In this document: positions 49,028 to 64,000 of the stretch, in pieces
How positions within the stretch are numbered: the stretch's first letter is position 1
Layout: the number at the start of each line of letters is the position of its first letter
Assembly (NCBI GenBank): GCA_964019415.1
Contig: OZ025871.1
Coordinates: 8,234,713-8,298,712 of the forward strand
From: Ianthella basta
Taxonomy: Eukaryota; Porifera; Demospongiae; Verongiida; Ianthellidae
DNA length: 64,000 bases
Direction: 5' to 3'
Program-made: the position numbers and the translations under genes
The notes under the pieces: generated by a model
Seen by the model: the letters and a program-made list of their open reading frames with translations, nothing else
Databases searched by the model: none
What the model was told of the DNA's origin: nothing

Positions 49028-50644
49028 AACATAAGAGGTGAGCATTGTGCTATAATTATAATTATAGTCATATCTTGAATGTCAAAGGCTGTTCTCTTCC
49101 AACACAATTGCTCGTATTCTTAATTATTCTGCCTTTTGCAAGAACTGGTACAGAAGCTACATGTTCGCAAACATATTTTATGCATGTTGTGAATTGTGTA
49201 TACCATGCAACTTTCCTCTGCTTCTGTTGTTGTGTACTATTAGGCTCCATACAGTGTGATTGTACAAGTTTATAAAGAGTATATTATAAAAGCAGAGCAA
49301 ATGATATAAGGGCTTAGCTATATACTCCCAATTTATCACTTGTAACCAGGCTATCATTAATTTGTTTGAATAAAAGGACAGCCTGGGTGCTCTAGCTATT
49401 TACTTAACAGAGTCTGAGGGAGTCTGAAAACCAACAGTAGTTAACATGGGGGAAGTTCAGCTGTTCACACTTAACAATTGGATCACAGTAGCCCGGCACC
49501 TTATAGCAATTGCTAACTGACAGCAATCACTAAATGTCAAGCTGACCTTCTTCCCTTATATGGGTTGTATTAGCTAGTGTTGCCCCACACTGTCCTTCAA
49601 TAGGCTGGGGCATTGAAATGACAGCCAGGCTACATCAGGCTGTTGCCTGTTTCTGTTATAGGAGGACCAATAAGAAGTTTCACCTCGTGAGCTTGCATTT
49701 TGTATGAACTAATCATTATATGCACCCAGACGTGGAGTGACATTGTGTTAATGTATCCTGCTGTTAGTGTACTGAGCCACTCTCTTCACAAACCTAGACA
49801 CACCAAGAATCCTATCTGGACTAGCATTCCTCAAATACCATACTGTTTGCCTGTACACCATCAAATGTGTTCTGTGTGTTCTTCAAGACATCTCTAGCTC
49901 ACACACCCTGTCTGTTGGTGTCTTGTTTTCCTCCTTGGATGTGGAGATCCTCTGAACTATATGTAGTGCCTACTGAGTCCACAGATCTGGAGTGTCTGCA
50001 GAACCAAATTTACTATCACAGAAATTACACTACACACACAGTACTCATACTCACACTGGTTTTACTGAGTCCTATTATGGGTGAGAGATCTTGATACAAT
50101 TAACGCTGTCCTAAAGCTCTCTTAAACACCTTGGGACAGTTCTCTGTCATTCACTGTAGACATGTGGCTCCACATTGCATGGGCTATACCGGACCCTTCC
50201 CCTACAGTATATTGCTGTAAAGTATGATGACGGGTGGTGTCAGAACGTCTCCTAGTAATCTTGAATCCGACACTAACTTTCCCTCCTGTGCTGTGTCCCT
50301 GTCATAAAACACACAGTTTCCCCACCAGTCCATGCAAACGACACACTCAGGCGAACGTAGTATACCCTTTGTACATATATGTGCTCTGTTTGAACTGTTT
50401 ACCAGTGTCATCTAAGAACAGGAGGACTTTGTCTTTGTGCACTGGTACCGTTGGCCATAGTACCTCAACATCTTGTAGCAGGTCAATTATGATCACATAC
50501 ACTGTATGCCATAGCAGTGGTGCTGATTTCAGTACCTGATATAGACTGTGTGCTGATGCCCATAAATGGTTAGGTATAATGTAATCCATGTGTATGTACG
50601 TACATACACACACAAATGCCTGCTATCTACCTACTCCTCTCTAG

Positions 50645-50761
50645 CACCCTCAGACTGTCCTGGCAGGCAGGACCCCAGAGGAGGAAGAGGAGGACAAGGA
50701 GGAGGAGGGGACCTCTCCACCTGTAAAGAAGAGTAGAAAGCTGGTGCAGGGCCAGGAGGAG
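50645..50761 (+). pseudogene. Gene 2 exon F' (acidic)
   Basis: Same length (117 bp), phase, acceptor (ctctctag) and donor (gtgggt) as gene 1 exon F, and apparently identical or nearly so in coding sequence. It is upstream of the disrupted exon G'. Confidence 0.65.
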
Positions 50762-50831
50762 GTGGGTGTGGAGAGGTGCCTGCATGGTACTGTCAATTCA
50801 CACGGTACCACTTCGATCCTGTTTGGTACAG

Positions 50832-51128
50832 GACGGCAGGACTGGTCAAGTGGAAGACCCCACCTCATAAACATCCCCGAGCAGTGGTGCTTTTATCACC
50901 TCCTCTGCAACAGTATTCATTGACCTGAGTGATGACTCACAGATGAGTTCCAGCCACAGTTACTCACAGGATGAAGATGAGTACGTTATGCCGCCCACAC
51001 CACCGAAGTTCACTCGAGTGGGCAGGTCACCTGACTGTGGAGAGTGCTCAGCCCACACCAACCTCAGCTACATTCACCAACTGAATGCCAAGTACTTGAA
51101 AAGAGCCGTCTTTAGTCCAGAGGAGAAG
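50832..51128 (+). pseudogene. Gene 2 exon G' with premature stop
   Basis: 297 bp, aligned base for base with gene 1 exon G. The 13th codon is TAA (50868-50870) where gene 1 has CAA. The SUMO-motif region is still readable as [12 protein letters not shown], with one substitution in the hydrophobic core. It is followed by a possible 58-nt intron (51129-51186). Confidence 0.65.
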
Positions 51129-51186
51129 GTTGGTCTGGGCAGGTGGTGAAGTGAGAGAGGGAGCTGGAGTTGTCGCAGGGCCACAG

Positions 51187-51568
51187 GGTGTGGCATCAGC
51201 GCCCTCTTTGGCACAGGCACATACACAAGTGCAATATGCCAACCTACTTCAGCAACAGCAGATGTTGTTTAACCAATGGTATAGCATGATGCTGCAGGGA
51301 GCCATGCTGGGTATTCACTCTTCTACCATGATGACCTTGGAGCAGTACCAGGCCTACCAGACTGCACTGCAGGGCACTCAGGTGCAGCAGTTGAGGCAGA
51401 TGGAACAGATGGCACAGCAGCCCACCACTCCTGAGGTGGGTGTGGTGCAGCAGGCAATGGTGCACCAGACACCTCCCCACCTCACGTCACTACAGGACTC
51501 CTCTGTGAGACAGACCCCCTGCCAGTCAGTGAGGAGCCAGTTGTCTGCAGTGGACCCTCCCTTACAAG
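51187..51568 (+). CDS. Gene 2 exon H' (Gln/Met-rich)
   Basis: The acceptor is ggccacag and the donor gtgcag; 382 bp, phase 0 in, phase 1 out, open throughout. It reads GVASAPSLAQAHTQVQYANL, then LLQQQQMLFNQWYSMMLQG, a helical Gln-rich middle (LEQYQAYQTALQGTQVQQLR) and a C-terminal part homologous to gene 1 exon H ([20 protein letters not shown]). It probably shows the ancestral, longer form of exon H. A coiled-coil or polyQ-like interaction role is only an inference. Confidence 0.5.
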
Positions 51569-52187
51569 GTGCAGTGCAGTGGTTGGGCATATGTGTTGAG
51601 GCTTTGAACTACTGAGGGCACCACTGAAGTAAAGGGCATGTCTTTGTGGATACTGCTTCAGTGACACTGTCACTAACACACCAACCAGTTACACATACAA
51701 CACTACAAGACAGTCATTTGTATAGCGACAAAATGTTGTTCATTAGAAATGATGTGTTTACAGTATGATCTTCTCCAAACTGACCAACAGGTGTTCTCAC
51801 TGTTGTGGCACATGTCATGCTGATATAGTGAACTGCATGGGTACAACTACTGTAGACTGGACAGGCAGTAGTGGAACAGTTTGTCTAACCATGAGCCCTC
51901 TGTACTTGGATGGGATTGACATACTTCCTCATCAATGGATGGTCTCCCGTGGTGATACTCAGTTTCCAGAAAGTTCACATAATTTGTTAAACAAAATGTA
52001 CTGTACATAGTAATCTACTGTGGTAAGTTACATCTGCTGTCAGTGGACAATAGCTACATTTTAATGGTAACATTCAGAATGTTTTAGTATAATGCTCTAC
52101 ATGTGTAGAGTGCTGTGTGCTGTAATGGTTTTAAATGTTTGTGAATTATGTGCAGTTTTGCATTATTTATATTGGCACTGTCTGCAG

Positions 52188-52262
52188 ACCCTGATGGATC
52201 AGGTACCTCTGTTGGTGGACCTCCATCATCAAAGGAAAGCAAAGGAGACAGCACACAGCAAG
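52188..52262 (+). CDS. Gene 2 75-bp exon (Ser/Lys-rich)
   Basis: The acceptor is gtctgcag and the donor gtatgc. Entered in phase 1 from exon H' it reads DPDGSGTSVGGPPSSKESKG then DSTQQ, a disordered linker. The other frame (TLMDQVPLLVDLHHQRKAKE) is also open. The exon is conserved in gene 3 at 61044-61118. Confidence 0.5.
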
Positions 52263-52333
52263 GTATGCTTCCATCTACTTCTGCTATTATGACTTATATA
52301 CTGAGTGTGCTAAATGTTATGGATAGCCCACAA

Positions 52334-52520
<187 letters not shown>

Positions 52521-52837
52521 AGTTCAAATTCTGATAGTGGCTCACTAACTTAATTGCCTTTGAATTCACAACCCAAGGGGAGTGCCATCTTCTATGCACA
52601 AGAGAGTGGTGGGAGGCTCTGTCATCCAGGACCTGCCCCCCAGCCTGCCACCATTGTGTCATGTGCCATGTTTGCTGTATGTTCCTCCCCTGCATGCAGG
52701 CAGCAGGAAGGGCAAACGGAGTGCTACAGAAGGTGCTCCTTTTTTGGCAAAGAAGGGGAAAGACAACTCCTAATCTGACCATTTGTAAATGGACGCACAC
52801 ACATATAGAGGTATGCTGCTCCTGCTTGAATGAACAC

Positions 52838-52876
52838 GCACGTGCACACACACGCACGCACACACACATGCACACA

Positions 52877-52909
<33 letters not shown>

Positions 52910-52985
52910 CACACACCACACATGCACACACTACACACACTCGCGCGCGCACACGTGCACACTGCACACATGTGCACACACACAT
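52838..52985. repeat. CA-rich array
   Basis: Interrupted CA dinucleotides with CG and TG variants. The paralogue is at 61680-61815. Confidence 0.9.
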
Positions 52986-53079
52986 GTCCATGTACTGTCC
53001 TGTCTCCAATTCTCCCAGCACTTCAGACACCACAGGACCACTCCCCAATGTGCACCTTCCCTCAGCAGCCTTTCCCACC

Positions 53080-53180
53080 ACTCATGTAGCCCCACCCACA
53101 TCCACTGTAGCCCCACCCACATCCAATGTAGCCCCACCCACATCCAATATAGCCCCACTCACATCTATTGTAACTCCACC
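53080..53180. repeat. 21-bp minisatellite, short allele
   Basis: About four to five units of gtagccccacccacatccaa (21-bp period). One frame reads VAPPTSN repeated, followed by PPLDRVNSRS and a stop. The gene 3 copy (61910-62110) has about twice as many units. Whether it is translated is unclear because the linking exon phases are not resolved. Confidence 0.8.
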
Positions 53181-53657
53181 CCTCGACAGAGTCAACAGCA
53201 GAAGCTAACAGCTGTGTGTGTTGTTATGGCAACTGGTTGTATTTGCATTCATCATGCACTCTAGTGTTTGTTGTACAGGCCACTCCTATTGTATCCCTTA
53301 CAACCACACTCTCCTGCTGTGTGTCTGGTTGAGTGACTGCCAGCATCATGTCTCCACTGTCCTGACCACAGTACCTACCCACTCCTCACACCAACTACAT
53401 GTCTGAAGGACACTCATGAAATAGGAGGCCACAGCTCAGTGGACTACTAATACCAATGTCATTGTACCCTTCCAACATGCACATGTACACACACACACAC
53501 CTCATGTGAGTCTGCAGTCCACACTTTGTACCAAGTCTGATTATGACCAGACCACCTTCTAGACAACCCTCTTGTCTCCTTGTGGCATGCACTCAACTCT
53601 GTCATTAATGCTAGTATTGGACACTCTCCCCCTCTCTCTCCCTCTACCAATCACCAG

Positions 53658-53776
53658 GAGGTGCAAGTACACACACACACCATTGCCTGCAGTACTCCTC
53701 CCAGTACAATATGGATTCCCCTTCTACCTCTGCCCCCACCTCCTCTTCCCCGGACCACTCCCCCCACATCAGTCAG
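53658..53776 (+). CDS. Gene 2 exon (Ser/Pro-rich), copy of 62607-62723
   Basis: The acceptor is atcaccag and the donor gtagtc. It reads GASTHTHHCLQYSSQYNMDS then PSTSAPTSSSPDHSPHISQ in phase 1. The length differs from the gene 3 homologue (119 versus 117 bp), so the exit phase differs, another sign of decay in gene 2. Confidence 0.45.
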
Positions 53777-54178
53777 GTAGTCCACTGCAGAGTGTGCACA
53801 CCTCACCCACTGCATGCTCTATTACTTGTGCTCCATCTAGCAGGCTATCCCGCTAGACCAACCCAGGGTAGAATGGTGCTCATTGACATGTTGTTACACA
53901 GTGCACAGATACAGTGCAACCTGCCCAGATGGAGTCTGTCACTCACTGCAATACCTAATGGGCCAAGGCAGGGAAACCTACTTTTTTGTACATCAATGTA
54001 ATTTGTTGCTATGCTATTGTACGTGAACACCATATTGTCGGTGCAATCTTACTTAGTTCATTTGTTGATACTCCATTATCACATTTTAACCCATGCAACC
54101 TACTTTATATATTTGTGTTCTTCCTCCTCCTCCTCCTTTGCTCTTCCCCCTCCCCTCCCTCTATTGCAATGTCTGGCA

Positions 54179-54273
54179 GTGTCAGGTGTGTCAGCCCTCC
54201 AGTAGTGGACCCAACCAAGGAGTGAGGCCCACTCTGTAGAACTACCCTACACTCCACCTCCAAGACACACAAG
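54179..54273 (+). pseudogene. Gene 2 exon with TAG, copy of 63080-63173
   Basis: The acceptor is gtctggcag and the donor gtatgg. In the frame that is open in gene 3 (SGVSALQQWTQPRSEPHSVE) gene 2 has TAG in place of the first of the two Gln codons after SGVSAL or the one beside it. The other two frames also contain stops. Confidence 0.5.
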
Positions 54274-54712
54274 GTATGGCAGTTTGTGGACAGCTTAATT
54301 ACATAATGCTGACTTGCCGAGTGTCAGTAACATGGTGGTCTGTGCTTGCACACACATTGACTATGACCAACCACATAGCACTGATGGGACAGTGGGAACT
54401 CTCTTGGTTTAATTCCTTGAGCTATTCCTTGTGCTGTTCATAGCACTCTACAGTGGACAACAGTGGATGATGTGGCTAGTCCATACGGAATTGCTAACTC
54501 CCTATGGACTGACCATGTGCTGTGTGTACTAGTCTGTGGCTCATGAAATATTATATCATAGTCATGTAAGTGTTTGTAATACTACCAACTACCTCGGGCA
54601 TACAGTGAGTTGTGTACACATTGTGATGTCACGGCTACATTATGGATGCAGTGAGTCCCTCCACTGACCTCTGTGTGCACCCTCTCTCCATGTGACCTTG
54701 CACACTATACAG

Positions 54713-54787
54713 CTATGATGAACTACCTCATCATGATGCAGCCCACCCTGATGGTCCTACCATGGCAGTGGCCACAGGCACCTCCAG
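54713..54787 (+). CDS. Gene 2 exon (Met/Pro/Trp-rich)
   Basis: The acceptor is ctatacag and the donor gtgggt; 75 bp, phase 1 in and out. It reads MMNYLIMMQPTLMVLPWQWP then QAPP. It resembles gene 1 exon I in size, phase and position. Confidence 0.45.
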
Positions 54788-55193
54788 GTGGGTGGGGCCA
54801 GGGCGGGGCAAGTAGTGAAGTGCACCATTTGAAGGACAGCACCACTGCATGGGCAGCCAAGGAGGTAGTCTACTGTATTAGACATACACTATCTTCTAGG
54901 TGTACCTGGTGAAGTGCAGTATGGGTGGGTGTATGCAGGCATACACAATCTGTTCCGAGAGCAGCCTTCACTCACACTTTGAGATACATAATTAGCATTG
55001 AATGGACAAGGGATCCATGAGACATTTGTAGTGAGACTGCCTGTCCTTGTGCTCAGACTCAACCTCTGTGTGGTGTTTTGTGCATGCACCACAGTGACTT
55101 CCAGTGTAGGTGGTGATTAAGTGTCAACTATGCCTCTCCATTTCTCATTCACCCAAACACACTTTATACACACACTAGGTAATGTTAATATGT

Positions 55194-55313
55194 TGTGTGT
55201 GTGTATATGTTCACTTGTATGTGTTTGTGCATATGTATGCATGTATGTGTGTGTTTGTGTGTGTTTGTGTGTGTGTGTGTGTGCGTGTGTGTGTGTGCGT
55301 GTGTGTGTGTGCA

Positions 55314-55373
<60 letters not shown>

Positions 55374-55380
55374 TGTGTGT
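55194..55380. repeat. (TG)n array with interruptions
   Basis: TG dinucleotides with TT, CG and CA variants. It lies immediately after the duplicated block. Confidence 0.95.
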
Positions 55381-55399
55381 AGCACCAATATACATAACA

Positions 55400-57000
55400 C
55401 CCCAACTAATGTCACTGTGTTATATGCAGAACTGTGCACAGTCAAGCAAAGTATCATTTACAACACATGTATACACACAAAGTGCCCTCCAGACTAATTC
55501 TCACAAATGTTGCTTACAAAAGGAGAGAGGGGTGTGTGGAGGTAGTACAATAATAACAGTGTTGTGTTTGTGGAACATCTTTCTGTTAGTAGTGATAACA
55601 AGCTGAGGTCATGTGCATTCTTGGAGGGATGGGAAATTGTTTGTGTGTGCATGTCTGCGATCATGGTGTTTGTGCAACTGTGCATATTACTGGTAGCGTG
55701 TGTGTTCGTGTGTGCGCATGTGTGTGTGTGGTCTGTGTCAACCTCTCCATTCAGTCTGCTTGTAATACAGTTCAATCCATCATGGATCACAAGACCTGGG
55801 CTGCCTCAGTGCAGGAGAGCTAAACGACAAGATTGCTCTGTAAAGGAGAACTTCTTGCCTGATACCATACACCGGACTTAGCTGGACCTAAGTTGGCAAT
55901 ACTCTGTGTTGACATTGTATTTTACCTTTTTGTCAGTCTTGCAGGACTAATTGTTAGGAAATGTGTGATTATGGTTACTTTAAGGTATGTACTTTACCAC
56001 TAACATTGCACCCCAAAAGGTGACACCAGTAATGTTTCCTTGTATTAGCTATAATGTGGTAATTGTACACTACATCTTGCAGTGTGTAGAGTGGCTAGTG
56101 TGTAGGTGTATGTGAGTGAGCATTGCATTGTGTGTGCCACTTTCCTGCAAGCCAATAGCTGCAGGGACATCATACACCACATCTGTGCTGTGTGGCATTA
56201 GTAGGTGTGTGCATGTGGTGAATTGCATGGCTGCTGGTTGTCTGCTTGAGGGGTATAGGCAATTATTGCAACTGGCTACACCGATCCCCTCTCGTCATCA
56301 GTCTATACCAGTGTATGCAGTCTGCATGGCTTCTTCATTGTAATGCATTATCGATTTGGATACACACAGGAACTTGAAACCACATGCAAACATGAGCTTC
56401 TTCCCTCACAGCTGAACATGACAAGTGTGCAAGTGTGCTTGCCAATCGCAAAATGACATTGTGTTCTTTTGCATAATTATAACATTATTATAATTCATGC
56501 CAATGAAAGTCCATAATCCATTCAAGGTTAATATTACATCTTTGCCATGTCCTATAGCTTAGCTGGTTTCCAAACAAGTGCATGCAACTGTGCACGATCT
56601 TTAATTGCCCAAAAGGCCAGTGCATGGAGGTCATTGACCTATTCAATTGCCACCATAATCTTATAGACTAATTGTATGCAGTTGAGATCATGAATAATAT
56701 ACAACAAACTTATAATTATTATAGCGTGTACAAGTTGAAAATGAATCAGATCATGCCACTTGGCCCACTGATATGATACATCTTACATCAACACTGAAGG
56801 AATGTAGTTAAGAATGGGAAACTTTGATCGCAGTCACTCATGTGATCATCGTAGAAGTTAGCTATAGTTCAGTGCACACTTTGATGTTTACATACGTAGC
56901 ATACGTATCACGTGCTATTTGCACTGGAAAAGGCCATATTGCATGCACACACTGTCCATTCATGTGCTCCACTTTGATTGCTATATTCTTCCCCATGTAC
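55400..57000. other. Intron, nothing recognised
   Basis: No exon or repeat family could be supported between the TG array and the exon candidate at 57005. Confidence 0.45.
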
Positions 57001-57004
57001 TGCA

Positions 57005-57164
57005 GCCAACATCTCATGCAGAGTGTCATGCACCATGGGACCACACCACAGTACACACGTACACCCTCCACAGCATCAGCTTTGTATCTCCTCAATTCCA
57101 TACCACAACAGACATGGCCAGCCCCACCAACCTCTAGTGTGGATCAATATTATTCTGCAGCACA
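57005..57164 (+). CDS. Gene 2 exon candidate (Gln/Thr/Pro-rich)
   Basis: After the acceptor tactgcag one frame is open: QHLMQSVMHHGTTPQYTRTP then LLNSIPQQTWPAPPTSSVDQ, up to a possible donor gtaatg. Its composition is like exon H'. There is no paralogue in the window, so support is weak. Confidence 0.35.
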
Positions 57165-57454
57165 GTAATGTGATGCCATGGCAACTGGCAGTCTGTACAG
57201 CTTGATCTTTGCAACAAATATATAATTGCCTCAACCTACTCCATGCCTGTGCACACAAGTCATGTTCTGTCAAATCTGCATGATGTGCTTCCATGTGGAT
57301 GACCCAGAGGGTCCTTAAATCCTTCCAGTCATTGGGCTCATTTGGAGATATCCCGTTTTGAGTACTTGTACTAGTCTGTAAATTTAATATCATCTTCTCT
57401 CTCTGTTCAGAAAGACGTACCTCCTTTTCTCTGCTACTGTTCCATGTCCTTCAG

Positions 57455-57558
57455 GATCACTACTTCTCCCTCGCCCCCTACTACACCCCCGGTCCCATCC
57501 CTTGTCCCACCTTCTGCTTCACCCCCCTGCTCAGCTTCTGCCCCACCCACACGGCCAG
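57455..57558 (+). CDS. Gene 2 proline-rich exon (part of exon J homologue)
   Basis: After tccttcag the frame reads ITTSPSPPTTPPVPSLVPPS then ASPPCSASAPPTRP, ending before gtgaga. It is homologous in character and position to the [10 protein letters not shown] part of gene 1 exon J. The basic nuclear-signal segment is missing here. Confidence 0.45.
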
Positions 57559-57830
57559 GTGAGAGGCCTAAGCTGCACCACCAGTGACAACATAGTACCA
57601 TCCCTGTGTGTATCCAAGGAGGTGTACACGGCTTCCAGGAGGGTTGATCACACTCTTCTCTCTAGCATTACAGGAGGAGCACCTCATCCTTTGCCTCCTC
57701 CTCATGTGAACTGCTCCCTCCAAACATTTGCATGTCAAGTGTTCCAAGTGAGTCCCTATAGCTGAGAGGCTTGGAGCTCTGGACCTCAGTCAATAGACCA
57801 GTCAGTATACATCTCCTCCTCCTCCTCCAG

Positions 57831-57870
57831 ATCTCCTTTGAGCAGTGTTACCTTCTCCTCCACAGATTGA
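57831..57870 (+). CDS. Gene 2 terminal exon
   Basis: After the acceptor cctcctccag the end reads SPLSSVTFSSTD and TGA, aligned to gene 1 exon K ([12 protein letters not shown] and TGA). The entry phase differs by one base from gene 1. Confidence 0.45.
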
Positions 57871-58540
57871 AGAGGGCAGTGTCCTGGTTGGGACTGAATG
57901 AAAGGCACATAGCCTGTGTGTAGGGAGTGCTTTATGACTCGCGTCACCTTTTGTCCTAATCAGTTCTTATTTTATCTCAACTGATGCTTGAAACACCATC
58001 GCTCCACACAAAGTCATGCAGTGCCTGCAGTTTAGGACATTAAAAATAATATTATGAATTCATTTGTCTCAATTTGTATTGTATTTTTGTGGATATGTAT
58101 GGCTGTGAAGGAATGAAAGTACCTTATCAGAGGCAATGTTAGTGGTACTGCTGGTTTGAGGTGTGGAACTGTCATGCAATGTCTCAATCGGCCAATAACA
58201 CAAGTCATACATATGCAATGTCATAGCACAACATAACAAGTGTATAAAGATTCCTTAAGAATCAAAAGGGTTTTAGGAATGGCCAGCAGAAAAAGCATAG
58301 AAACAAGCAACAGTAACTCAACACCATGATGAACCATGGAAAGACCCATGAAATAACAGCTATAGCTAGCTACATACCTTTTAGCTATTATAGCGACGTA
58401 GCTATTCTGGTACTAACTATCTTAGTAAGACTGCATAAAGTCGGCGAATGTATATAATCTATATATGCTGGCACCAGTTGTATAGCAATAAATGAGAGTA
58501 TGTGCAAGGTATTTATAATTATGTGCAGAAAACTGGTGCA
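57871..58540. other. Intergenic region between genes 2 and 3
   Basis: About 670 bp, AT-rich, with no coding signal seen. It includes the presumed 3' flank of gene 2 and the upstream region of gene 3. Confidence 0.5.

Positions 58541-64000
<5,460 letters not shown>

Overview
The window looks like DNA from an early-branching animal, most probably a demosponge. The reasons are inferential: short introns with GT-AG borders, a Death-domain exon preceded by a 2A ribosome-skipping peptide, tandem leucine-rich-repeat (LRR) modules, and a mixed load of LINE, Penelope, DIRS-type and DNA transposons plus many TG/CA arrays. There is no bacterial gene organisation. No rRNA, tRNA or CRISPR array was recognised.

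Layout. (1) 1-5,500: transposon graveyard (a tail-to-tail LINE pair, a fold-back element, LINE and pogo-type relics). (2) 5,500-46,000: one long plus-strand gene model, here 'gene 1'. It has LRR-like exons in a repeated 211+131 bp pair (three full pairs plus one extra 131-bp exon), then single exons for a further LRR segment, an acidic linker, a SUMO-interaction-like motif, a proline-rich region, a basic nuclear-localisation-like tail and a stop at 45,880. All exon phases I can assign are mutually compatible across 40 kb. Its 5' end lies before the window or was not recognised. The LRR part sits in a segmental triplication (about 6.9-12.2 kb, 13.1-21.1 kb, 21.1-31.7 kb). The copies act as empty sites for one another, so several transposon insertions can be delimited almost to the base: a DDE element at 18,561-20,907, a TIR element at 21,468-22,904 and a DIRS-type element at 23,542-30,399.

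(3) 46,874-49,027: a very fresh 5'-truncated LINE with a restriction-like endonuclease, an intact 658-codon frame and a perfect 12-bp target-site duplication. (4) 49,300-57,870: 'gene 2', a partial duplicate that re-uses the middle and terminal exons of gene 1 and shares another exon set with gene 3. Two Gln codons have become stops, so it is probably a pseudogene. (5) 58,540-64,000 (runs off the end): 'gene 3', with a CRE/YY1-like promoter, a 5' untranslated exon, an exon encoding a hydrophobic leader ending in SGDVELNPGP (2A), a Death-domain exon in matching phase, and a P/S/Q-rich tail duplicated from (or into) gene 2.

Taken together this looks like a tandemly evolving innate-immunity-type locus (2A-leader, Death domain, LRR, SUMO-motif and basic-tail parts) in which whole modules are duplicated, lost and reshuffled. 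The most notable points are the 2A-Death-domain exon pair, the phase-perfect LRR module array, and a recurrent TGACGTCA-N4/5-ATGGCGG promoter signature, which also occurs inside a mobile element.
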